Shown here one piece after another: positions 51,692-61,440 of a DNA stretch of 64,000 nucleotides. Position 1 is the first letter of the stretch, and each line of letters starts with the position of its first letter. Both the position numbers and the translations under genes were made by a program. The notes beneath the pieces were generated by a model. The model had not been told where the DNA came from, made no database searches, and saw only the letters and a program-made list of their open reading frames with translations. This DNA is from Mimachlamys varia. Taxonomy: Eukaryota; Mollusca; Bivalvia; Pectinida; Pectinidae. The DNA lies in contig OX392527.1 in the NCBI GenBank assembly GCA_947623455.1, forward strand, positions 10,412,001 to 10,476,000, written 5' to 3'.

Positions 51692-51985
51692 TATTAAGCA
51701 CGGTACAATTACGACAGGAAATTCACATTTTAATCTTCGGATCAACAACACTAAGTGTATATGATACATTGTATAAGTAACACGGAAACACAAATGACGA
51801 AGGAAGACAGTTATTTGACTCGTGCCCTATCCGGGCCTCGAACTCACGATCTCCGGCACCAAATCGCATAGCCAGAAATAATTGCGGCCGTTACCATTGC
51901 GCCAACTCGACATCCCAAAATGGATGTTTTGAAGTCGCAGTGATAGACGGTTCGGTATTCTGACATGATCATAGTGGAAATCGTC
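51692..51985 (-). mobile_element. tRNA-derived SINE, copy B
   Basis: Second copy in the same orientation, 76 bp beyond copy A. It lacks about 15 bp present in copy A (the TTTAATATATTT region near 51390) and has scattered substitutions. The B-box core is at 51837-51845. Two copies this close could be independent insertions at a hotspot or a local duplication. Confidence 0.8.
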
Positions 51986-52180
51986 AACGAAATAATTAGA
52001 AATTAATTTGACGTTATGACATTAAAAAAAACATTCAGACTGAGTATGAAACAAACTACTCTCCATGATACACAAATGACTAATTAGTCCATCTATATGT
52101 TAACTATGAGATGCATGTGTCAATTATTTCTGTTTGTACCCTCTGATTTTCTTGCCGGTTTTTATATCTATATATATATT

Positions 52181-52408
52181 TATATGTAAAAATAAAAAAC
52201 GACACGGACACATTACTTAGCGCTTTCGCTCCATCGGTGGGAGCTCTTCAGACTGTTTATTTAAATAATAAAATAAATTTTATATTTTGTTTATTTTAAT
52301 TTACTTTTATTTGTTTTATTTTGTTTAAATAAACAGTCTGAGGTGCTCCCACCGATGGAGCGAAAGCGCTAAGTTATGTGTCCGTGTCGTTTTTTATTTT
52401 TACATATA
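52181..52408. mobile_element. inverted repeat with hammerhead-like core (Penelope-like remnant?)
   Basis: Two 85-bp arms (52181-52265 and 52324-52408) pair without indels and with about three mismatches across a 58-bp AT-rich spacer. On the minus strand the left arm carries CTGAAGA (52245-52251), a 5-bp stem GCTCC/GGAGC, then GAAA and AGCGCTA. These are the conserved boxes of a hammerhead ribozyme, in order. The right arm has CTGAGGT in place of CTGAAGA, which would break the core. Hammerhead motifs are known in the terminal repeats of Penelope-like retroelements and in retrozymes. The helix I pairing is weak here, so self-cleavage is unproven. A foldback MITE is the main alternative. Confidence 0.6.
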
Positions 52409-55400
52409 TTTTCTTCCGCAAGGACATTTCAATTTTATTATTTTATATATTTATATATCTATATTTAATATAGTTTAATTTGTAAATTTAACGTTTTCTA
52501 TCCGATAACCCTTACCAACATCGTTGGTATCGCTAGTATTTCCGTTGATATAAATCTAACATTGAAGTTAGCACACAAGTACCTAAAGAGGAAAGTGGAA
52601 CACTTGCATCCGAACATCTTTAGCATAATTTATTTTAAATTACAACAATACGTTCAGTTTTATTTAAAAGTAACTAACTGTACAAGGGCGAAAGGCTATG
52701 TTTGCACTGTTTTGGAAGTGTTCAGCATTAAACAATATACATATATGCTCCACCTTTTCGATGTACACATGTAGGAAGTATCTATGCGATTGAAATTTGG
52801 TGTAAACACAAAGCTGCAAATATTGAACAAGCGCTTTTTATATTTTTTTTTCAAGAAACTATTGAAAATGAAGAAATCTGTCAATAACAAGAAGGTACAA
52901 ATTGAATTGGGTCGTTTACCTTTAATTAGGATGACAACAAAATAAAATGATAGAAAATATTTTTTAATGATTTTGAAATCTATCACATAAGGTTACATGT
53001 ACATAATAACAGTGATAACGATGGTTTATTAGATGTGAGATTTCTTTGATGATTTGTCGTCAATTGTCAAGTGCTAAGTGTATATGTCAAGTATTTATCA
53101 ATTACTGCAACCTTAGAATTATTATTAAATATTTGTGTGTTTCATTGAATTTTCAATAATCCAATATGTAGAGCTAAATATTCTAAGTATGCTTTTTACT
53201 CTAGTATTTTTATTTAAAGCGCATATCATGCACAACGTATTTGAACTGATTGATGTAAATTTTCAGCACTAGTGTAATATCTGCATACATCAAGTATTGT
53301 AACACAAATCTTTCTTTCTCATAATATATTAATGGTCATATACTTCAAATGTTTTGTATTATGTCATGAAATGTATACATACATGTATAAACATTGCACT
53401 GTGTTTAAAACAAAAACAATTTAAGCCTAAGAATTATAAATTTGGATGTTTTTAATTGAACTGTGTAAATGGAACCTTGAGTATATTATTATTACATTTA
53501 AAAGATAAAATATATTGTGATCTATAAAGTACATGTAACATAAATGACTGTTTAAACTGAAAATACAGGTAACTATCTACCTGTACATATGCACTTTCCC
53601 TGACCAGACTTTAATTGGTGTGCCATTGTTCTCAAGTGTTTATATAATTCTTTTGATCCCCAAAAAGTAGGAGACAGGAGAAAAAACATACTAATTTGCA
53701 CTAACTAGAAACTTATTTAGTTAAGGACATTTGATAACGAGGATACGAGCATTACGGTAGTATGGCTTCCCTGTCAGACAAGACAAAGAAGTAGAGACGG
53801 TGACGGGTGGTCAGTCTCACAAGTAATGGCCCCGGGGGGTACGTGTCACACATGTACACCTGGTATACACAGCCAAATTATCACCATGGTCATCTAGATC
53901 TACAAGGCGGAACGTATTCACATCTCATTTTTACAATATATTTTTTCAAAATATTATGAAGATTACTCTAAATTAACAACTTGACCGGTATGTCATTTAA
54001 AATATATATAGATATTAAAATAATAAGAAAATGATAAAAAAAATATAACCATCGTATCCGTCCTTTTCTTTGTACACAACGGAATAGCAGATATCACCAT
54101 GACAATGTAGGTAAAATTTGAAAAATCACAGACTTATCTAATTCTGTGGTTAGATCCTTCTTTATTTTATTAAGAATCATACGTGTATTACGCATGACTT
54201 TTATGTATCTGGTTTGATTATCACTGATATGTTTTATAACTTAACGACATGCAGTACGGACAAATGGTCAAAATTTTGAAGCGTTACACGCCTTAGTCAA
54301 GACACAATAGTACACACGTTATATCACATACAACAGAAACGAATAAACGTCACGGCATCAATGAAAAAGCTACCAATATAAATGCGTTCCCCAAAATAGA
54401 TTGGACGATTTAATTAGTAAAAACAAGGTGATGTTTAATATATGGTTAATTCACTTTATAACCTTGTTAAAGATCTCAGTACATGCAGCGTTTACGAAAG
54501 CTACTGAGCGTATATATATATTTAATCTATTTTTTCTAGTTTGGGAACCTAGAGAAATTCAGTACATTTCGGACCCACACTAAAAATGTAGACTAGTAAT
54601 AATTGTGAAAAAAATACAGAAAATAAACATAAATGCAACGAACACAAAAAGTCTTGGCACAGTGACGCATTATCAATATTATTTATATGATAAAACATTT
54701 TAATGTTAGTTAGTTCAGTTCCCAATGTATCAATATGAGATGGATATTATAAAAGTTTCATACATTTTCATGTTTTATTCTTGTTCGAAGGGCGTGTCGC
54801 TACAATCGAAATAAGTAACACCAACAAACTACAACATACTGAGATCTCATTCTATCATTATATATATATATTATCTCATTTCAATAATATTTTGGCTCTT
54901 CATAACAACCCCGTTTCAGTTTTGCTCGAACAAAGAAATTACGAATGGTAACGTCGACAAAGAGGATATTGTTATATTTTATCTGTGATAAGGAATTCCA
55001 ATATGTATTACCACGGAATATATTCCGTTTCCAGCCCAGGAGTGCTGTTATGCGACTAGTGTAAGAATAAGATTCAAATAGCACTACTATCAATTTGTTG
55101 ATACAAAGGATAGACGTTAATTTCTCTACTGTGTCTCCCTTTTTTATTCCTTCACTCCATACTTTACCGTTTCTAATCACTTTACCGAGCTACCTGTATT
55201 GTCGTAAAACCCACAGGGACCTGATAATTTGCTACAGATAGTTTTGGACCCTAACTGAGGCGTTAAGAGTAATTTCTAACTTTTGAAAAGATGTCTCATT
55301 AAGCCCCCCCCCCCCCTCTCCCCCACCTCTCCTGTCTGCCGTTTATAATCGTTACCGAACCCCTCCCCCTTACACACACACACACACACACACACTTACT

Positions 55401-55660
55401 TTACACCCAAAATAAGCTGCAACTAATCCTCATTTCCCTGTGGCAAAACCAACCAATTAATCAGCATATTTCCAATATGAGTATCGGTCAAATCACATAA
55501 AGAAGATAAAAATAAATAAACAAATAAATAAATCAACGTCATTTTGCAGGTATTTGGATTGCGTTACTTCTTGTAATTATATCGGTCGTCTTGTAATATC
55601 ATCATGGTCAACATCTCCTTTTCACTGGAGAGTTGCGTTTTGTACACCCTTGGATTGCGA
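52409..55660. other. AT-rich region without supportable genes
   Basis: About 3.2 kb of low-GC sequence. It holds a weak palindrome of the CACAGACTTA type (54127-54148), a short hairpin CAGGTA...TACCTG (53566-53583), a C-rich tract (55305-55330) and an (AC)n microsatellite (55373-55394). ORFs at 52696-52986 and 54881-55180 (minus) are under 100 codons and match nothing I recognise. No splice-bounded coding exon is convincing. Confidence 0.5.
55373..55394. repeat. (AC)n microsatellite
   Basis: About eleven AC dinucleotides following a C-rich tract. Confidence 0.95.
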
Positions 55661-55848
55661 ATACTCTGGCATAGCTTAGTTTTACCACTCTGGTATTACT
55701 TAGTTTTACCACTCTGGTATTACTTAAATGTACCACTCTGGTATTACTTAGTTTACCACTCTGGTATTACTTAGTTTTACCACTCTGGTATTACTTAGTT
55801 TACCACTCTGGTATTACTTAGTTTTACCACTCTGGTATAACTTGCGCA
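55661..55848. repeat. 23-24-bp tandem repeat
   Basis: Seven to eight copies of TTTACCACTCTGGTATTACT plus TAG(T). The phases of ACCACTCTGG are 55684, 55708, 55732, 55755, 55779, 55802 and 55826. The 23/24-bp alternation comes from three versus four T. Confidence 0.95.
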
Positions 55849-56725
55849 GGGGCCTTATCGGTTTGTTAATTTGGTGTATGCCTCACATCAGATCGTACTA
55901 GGTCCTACCTCAGGGGTAAATCACGACTTACATGTATAAATATGTGTACTTCGACCATTATAAGCATATAACATGTTAAACACGATTACTTTTGGTCCGA
56001 CATTATTTTATAAAACAAAATACACTGATCCAACAGGCCTAACGATTTGTATATAAAGCGATCATTGTTATGCTAACTCCATGCTAGTAAAGCCTCCCTA
56101 TTCCGTTTATTTATCTAAAAATTACATGTGGTATAGGAATTCATATAAACTGCAACGTTGGTGAATAAATACCGTTTTAAACTGAAATATTTTTGCATAC
56201 AATATTTTCCCATTGTGTGGTCGATAGATTTCTTTATCTTTCCAACTCCGTAGCCTTTGTCACTAAGGGGGGGGGGGGGGGGGTTCTATTTTTTTCATTA
56301 AATTATTTTGCATGAACTGCGGGCCAACAAGAGTGATTAATAATATAAGTTAGATAACTTGTTTCATAATTGTTGTAAAATAAATAAAGCTTATATCATA
56401 TTAACTGCTATCCGAAAGGGAGGCATTGAGGTCACATACAAGGGGGTGTGGGGGATCTCCACTAGACAATTTTGAGGGGATATACAACCTGTAGACAAAA
56501 CAATCATGCATTCTGACTATATCCCAGTAATTTTTTGTACTTAGATATTACCAAAAATTCTTCTCCTTTTAAAGGAAATTAACTATTTAAAATTTCACTG
56601 TGTGACTCCTGTCGGGAAGGGGTTTCGGCCCAAAGTGACAACTTTCATTATCTACTTGAATGTACAAAACTGTCTGCTTATAGAATGCTTTATAGATAAT
56701 TACTATTGTTCAAGACCAAATTCTA
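55849..56725. other. AT-rich spacer
   Basis: Contains a run of about 16 G (56268-56283). A segment at about 56436-56552 has diverged similarity in the same orientation to 57437-57538 (shared GTAGACA, CAGTAA and TTTTT words after a G/C-run), probably an old dispersed repeat. No gene was seen. Confidence 0.45.
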
Positions 56726-57157
56726 TTAAAGGCCCAATATGCGTAACTTTCGGCAAAACTTGAAGCGAAAATGAAGCCTTATAACTTTTTATATTTATTG
56801 ATTTAGTTAAGATTAAGTTAAATCAGCAATATTAAAGATGAATTCTTACGCGGCTACTGGTACAGCAGCAGTTGAAACTCGGTATTTGTAAACACGCGTC
56901 CATTTTGAACTGACTTCTAACTTCGGCTTGTTGTTGGAAGTGGGCCCCACCTGAATTATTTTCAATTCTTTGGATTTTGCTGTGGAGAGTTTCTTGTTAG
57001 TAACCGCTCAGGTTTACTTCGTTTCAGACTTATTTTTGCATGGTTATTACAGAGACGTATATATATATTTATACGTCTCTGGTTATTAACTGGATTTTTT
57101 TCAGAATTTTTCATAATTACGAAAAATTTCCTGAAGTTAAGTATTTTGGGCCTTTAA
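56726..57157. mobile_element. TTAA-flanked MITE candidate
   Basis: TTAA (56726-56729) and TTAA (57154-57157) border a 424-bp segment. It starts AGGCCCAATATGCGTAACTT and ends AAGTTAAGTATTTTGGGCCT, imperfect terminal inverted repeats (about 16 of 21). TTAA duplications are typical of piggyBac and Kolobok transposons. There is no transposase frame, so this would be a non-autonomous copy. A 32-bp micro-palindrome (57050-57081) sits inside it near the right end and must be a later insertion if both readings are right. Confidence 0.65.
57050..57081. mobile_element. micro-palindrome insertion (7-bp flanking repeat)
   Basis: Thirty-two bases with perfect 12-bp arms CAGAGACGTATA / TATACGTCTCTG and an 8-bp TA-rich centre. 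Flanked by GTTATTA at 57043-57049 and 57082-57088 (7 of 7). Confidence 0.85.
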
Positions 57158-57332
57158 GTTTCATGTATTGATGGATACAGCTAATATTTAAAACATTGAT
57201 GAAAATGTGTTATTTTATAAGAATGATTAACGACATGATTTGTCCTCCTTGATACAAATGGAAATGAAATATTTTGAAACTGTGCTGTGTATCGACTACG
57301 AACACTACACTACATGTAATTGTATGTATTAT

Positions 57333-57352
57333 CAGGGACGTATATGTCCCTG
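57333..57352. mobile_element. micro-palindrome insertion (7-bp flanking repeat)
   Basis: Twenty bases, CAGGGACGTATATGTCCCTG, flanked by GTATTAT at 57326-57332 and 57353-57359 (7 of 7). Confidence 0.85.
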
Positions 57353-57601
57353 GTATTATATTGTACATAAATATATTTTCTCTATGCAATATCTTGTGAA
57401 AAAAAGGGAAATAAAATCAATTTGAATTTGGTATTGCTCCACCTGCCCCCCATCCCCCACCCAAACTCAGAAATTGTAGACACGAAAATTATACACTGTG
57501 ACATTATTTCAGTAACTTTTTATTCTTTAGACATTGTCAGACATGATTTTATTTAAGGGGAAAAAATATTGAATTTGTTTTGCTCGCAAGGAGGGTACGG
57601 G

Positions 57602-57632
57602 CAGAGACGTATAATGGCTTTATACGTCTCTG
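57602..57632. mobile_element. micro-palindrome insertion (7-bp flanking repeat)
   Basis: Thirty-one bases with the same 12-bp arms as the 57050 copy and a 7-bp centre ATGGCTT. Flanked by GTACGGG at 57595-57601 and 57633-57639 (7 of 7). The GC-rich flank rules out low-complexity coincidence. Confidence 0.88.
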
Positions 57633-57850
57633 GTACGGGGTATCCGCAGAAAACTTAACTTTTAGATGCACAAACTTGCCTTCTGAGCATATTTCAGTAC
57701 TCAGTAAAATGTAGTGCTGATTGAGACTAACTGGAAAGCAAAGTAATATCAATTTCATCACAGACTTAGGTAAATATAATTCCGTGTTTAATGGACATTT
57801 GCAAGGCTCTCAAATTCAGGTTATACAAGGCAAACTTATATATGTGACAT

Positions 57851-57874
57851 CAAGGACGTATATGTACGTCCCTG
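57851..57874. mobile_element. micro-palindrome insertion (7-bp flanking repeat)
   Basis: Twenty-four bases beginning CAAGGACGTA and ending TACGTCCCTG (one arm mismatch). Flanked by GTGACAT (57844-57850) and GTGATAT (57875-57881), 6 of 7. Confidence 0.75.
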
Positions 57875-57945
57875 GTGATATCACGGACTTAGATAGAACC
57901 TAGAATTAGACATTTTCTAAAAACAGACTATAGCCTTACCTGTAA

Positions 57946-57963
57946 CAGACGTATACGTCTCTG
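57946..57963. mobile_element. micro-palindrome insertion (7-bp flanking repeat)
   Basis: Eighteen bases, CAGACGTATACGTCTCTG. The left arm lacks two bases (AG) relative to the family. Flanked by CCTGTAA at 57939-57945 and 57964-57970 (7 of 7). Confidence 0.85.
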
Positions 57964-58423
57964 CCTGTAATTAGTACCTATATTGTTCTCACCCTGTAAC
58001 TACCTGTGCTCGGTACAAATACTAAAATAGGATATGTTGGCTGAATGGGAATACGCTGGGGTGGGGATAGGATTATCACACCTGGATCACAAATAACAAA
58101 ATGCTGTGGCTTTGGGGCGCTATGAATGATTAGTCATGGGGCAAATATTACCTGTACTGGCTCTTACAACACAGGTAACATAATTAATTGTTAGTGATGA
58201 GACAGGCTAGGCTTTTAGGCACTGTATAGACGGTTTCATGAAACTATAAAATATGACTGTATATGCTTCAAAATCTTGTTTTGTGTGTGAAAATGCTGGG
58301 GGGTTTCTGAAAACCCCCTGGATCCGCCACTGGCTCTCAACTCTGGAGGTAATCGTGAGATCTGCTGTTACACAGCCATTTTAATTTTCGAGATAATAAA
58401 CTGCGCGCGCATCTTCACCTAAA

Positions 58424-58729
58424 AAGACGGAACAGCCGAACTAAACGGCCGGACGAATCAACTGGACGGATTAACCGAACTAAACGGCCGGACGGAGCAG
58501 CCTGACGGGTAGCCGGCCGGAGCAGCCGGACGGAGATGCCGAATGAAAAAATAAAACGGGACGGACTGTCGGAACGAACGAACGGAACGGTTCAGCCGAC
58601 ACGAACGAAACAGACGCAAATGACGGACGGAGAACGAACGCTTCCCGAACGGTGGACTAACGATTACCGCACGCAGGCCGACCGCAGAACGAACGGAACC
58701 AAGGTGGATACTTGGCCGTAATTCTAACT
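58424..58729. repeat. GC/CpG-rich dispersed repeat, copy at 58 kb
   Basis: CpG-rich with many CGGACGG and GAACGAACG words. It starts with two or three repeats of CGAACTAAACGGCCGGACG and ends GGATACTTGGCCGTAATTCT, the inverted counterpart of the left end of the 43187 copy. The minus-strand 151-codon ORF over it (58458-58913) is Ser/Arg/Pro-rich because of the repeat composition and has no recognisable domain. Confidence 0.55.
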
Positions 58730-59524
58730 GTATAGACATCAATGACCTAACACTCACATTACCATAAAAAAGGCATTGTGAAGTTAAAACGACTATACAA
58801 AATAGAAAGACAGGGTGCGTGTAACTTTTTCCAGCAGAAGAGTTCACTGGTGATGAAGGGTACAAACAAAATAACCAGTTGTTTACCTGGTAGTGGTATG
58901 AGAGACCCACCACAGGAGTCCCACACGGGTACTCAAGTCTCTTCTTGAGCAGAAAAAATGATCAGTGAATAACCAAAATGAATTTACCTTTATCCATATT
59001 CCATTTGTCCTCCACATCTAGAGTAGAGTATCAGCATGTGGCCTACACACAGGGACGGCCCTACACAATCTAGGTGTTCACAAATAACGCTAGGCCCTAT
59101 ATTGACTGCATTTAATTTCGTTTTGTTCTCTTATTACGAGTATAATACAAAATCAAATTCCAGCCGTCTCAAATTGAATAACTTTGTGATAGCAGGAATT
59201 ATTGGTTTTAAGCGGGGATTACCGGCCCCGTGTCTGCACTCCAGATTGAGCATGGTCTACTACTATGGGACTGATACGGCCACCCGGTCAGACTTGACCC
59301 TGTATAAGTTTTAACTTTACCTTGTTATGGTCTTATGTCATATGTGGCATAACGTGAAGAAAATCTCCTCTGAGTCTTTAAACTGATTAAGGGTTTACAC
59401 AGGTACACTAGGTAGGTGATTTCACCTGTTTATTGGTCTACACACGGATGTTCAACAACACAAACAAACTTGATCCTGTTACACAGACAGCCTCAGAGAT
59501 AAAACACTGGGATCCACAACCGAC
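58730..59524. other. unique spacer
   Basis: About 800 bp. A 92-codon + ORF (59036-59314) has no recognisable domain. No transposon ends or RNA genes were recognised. Confidence 0.5.
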
Positions 59525-59610
59525 ATATCATATAGGACAGAGGTCCATTGAATCATATACATGTAGGACAGAGGTCCATATAATCATATAGGACAGAGGT
59601 CCATATAAAA
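59525..59610. repeat. short tandem triplication around GGACAGAGGTCCAT
   Basis: Three copies of (ATATA)GGACAGAGGTCCAT with irregular spacing. The core is itself nearly palindromic (GGAC-AGAG-GTCC). Confidence 0.85.
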
Positions 59611-59647
59611 CAGTGAGTCCGACATAACAGGTATCATTTAATCTAAT

Positions 59648-61045
59648 TACTCCAGAATGTCAAATTTACTATTATATAATGCTACAGTGTCAAATCTACC
59701 ATAATATAATGCTACAGCGTCAATACTACATAGTGTCATATCTACCACTATAATATAATGCTACAGTGTCAAATCTACCATAATATAATGCTACAGCGTC
59801 AATACTACATAGTGTCATATCTACCACTATAATATAATGCTACAGTGTCAAATCTACCATAATATAATGCTACAGCGTCAATACTACATAGTGTCAAATC
59901 TACCATAATATAATGCTACAGTGTCAAATCTACCATAATATAATGCTACAGCGTCAATACTACAGTGTCATATCTACCACTATAATATAATGCTACAGTG
60001 TCAAATCTACCATAATATAATGCTACAGCGTCAATACTACATAGTGTCAAATCTACCATAATATAATGCTACAGTGTCAAATCTACCATAATATAATGCT
60101 ACAGTGTCAAATCTACCATAATATAATGCTACAGTGTCAAATCTATACCACAGAATGTCATATCTACGACAGTCCTATATCATAATTCTACAGTGTCAAA
60201 TCTACAATGATAATATAATGCTACAGTGTCAAAACTATCGGTATACCACATAATGTCATATCTACCACTATATTATAATTCTACAGTGTTAAATCTACCA
60301 TAATATAATGCTATATAATGTCAAAGCCATATCACCCAATGTCATATCTACCACTATATTATAATTCTACAGTGTTAAATCTACCATAATATAATGCTAA
60401 ATAGTGTCAAAGCCATATCACCCAATGTCATATCTACCACTATATTATAATTCTACAGTGTCAAATTTACCGTTATATAATGCTAGGGTCAAAACGACAC
60501 CACAGAATGTCATATCTACCACTATATTATAATTCTACAGTGTTAAATCTACCATAATATAATGCTATATAGTGTCAAAGTCATATATCACCCAATGTCA
60601 TATCTACCACTATATTATAATTCTACAGTGTCAAATTTACCGTTATATAATCCTAGGGTCAAAACGACACCACAGAATGTCATATACACCACTATATTAT
60701 AATTCTACAGTGTTAAATCTACCATAATGTAATGCTATATAGTGTCAAAGCCATATATCACCCAATGTCATATCTACCACTATATTATAATTCTACAGTG
60801 TCAAATTTACCGTTATATAATCCTAGGGTCAAAACGACACCACAGAATGTCATATATACCACTATATTATAATTCTACAGTGTTAAATCTACCATAATAT
60901 AATGCTAAAGTGTATCTACCATAGTATAATGCTAAAGTCAAAACTATACAGCAGAATGTCATATCATCTACCATTTTGTTATACTCAACAGTGACAAGTC
61001 TATATCACAGGATATCACATATACCACAGGATGACATAAATACAA
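59648..61045. repeat. AT-rich satellite, 30-bp base unit with higher-order pattern
   Basis: The base unit combines TCTACCATAATATAATGCTA and CAGTGTCAA. Left units alternate with TACTACATAGTGTCATA and CACTATAATATAATGC pieces. Right units form a longer period with CACCACAGAATGTCATA, TATTATAATTCTACAG, CCGTTATATAATCCTAGG and GTCAAAACGACA. The array is cut at 61045 by the HINE-like element and continues at 63001 with related ATATACCACA...TGTCAA units. Confidence 0.95.
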
Positions 61046-61440
61046 CAAGAGGCCCAACGGGCCTTAACGGTCATCTGACTACCAATTGTAAAATCACTAT
61101 GAAAATACGTGTAGTCATTAAATCAAGTTATAATATGCCTGTATAGATTGCCAAGTTCAAGATAGTGGCCTTCTTGGATTTCTGATGGGCTTGAAAAATA
61201 ACAACACTTTGTTGGGACCATCTCAGGATATCATTTCTGGCAAGTTTCAGCTCAATTCCACTGGTGTAGAACTTGAGAAGTTTAAAATGTGTATTCAAAA
61301 TGGCGGCTGTGGTGGCCATCTTGAATTTTGAACAAACCTAAAAATAACAACACTTAATCAGCATCATCTCAGAATCATTTCTGGCAAGTTTCAGCTTATT
61401 CCTAGTGAGTAAACTTGACAACAAACCCTTTTGGCCCCTG

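Larger units (their letters stand above)
57158..58423. other. AT-rich region carrying micro-palindromes
   Basis: No supportable gene. Besides the four micro-palindromes listed separately, it has a palindrome of the second type at 57759-57786. On the minus strand, CAGTGGCGGATCCAGG near 58319-58334 resembles a hAT terminal repeat. No matching opposite end was found, so that last item is weak. Confidence 0.5.

Noticed and set aside
54881..55180. 99-codon minus-strand ORF
   Set aside because: No recognisable domain and no supported splice context, in AT-rich DNA. It could be a degraded transposon fragment, but I cannot show it.
58458..58913. 151-codon minus-strand ORF rich in Ser, Arg and Pro
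   Set aside because: It overlies the CpG-rich dispersed repeat, and its composition follows the CGGACGG/GAACG words.
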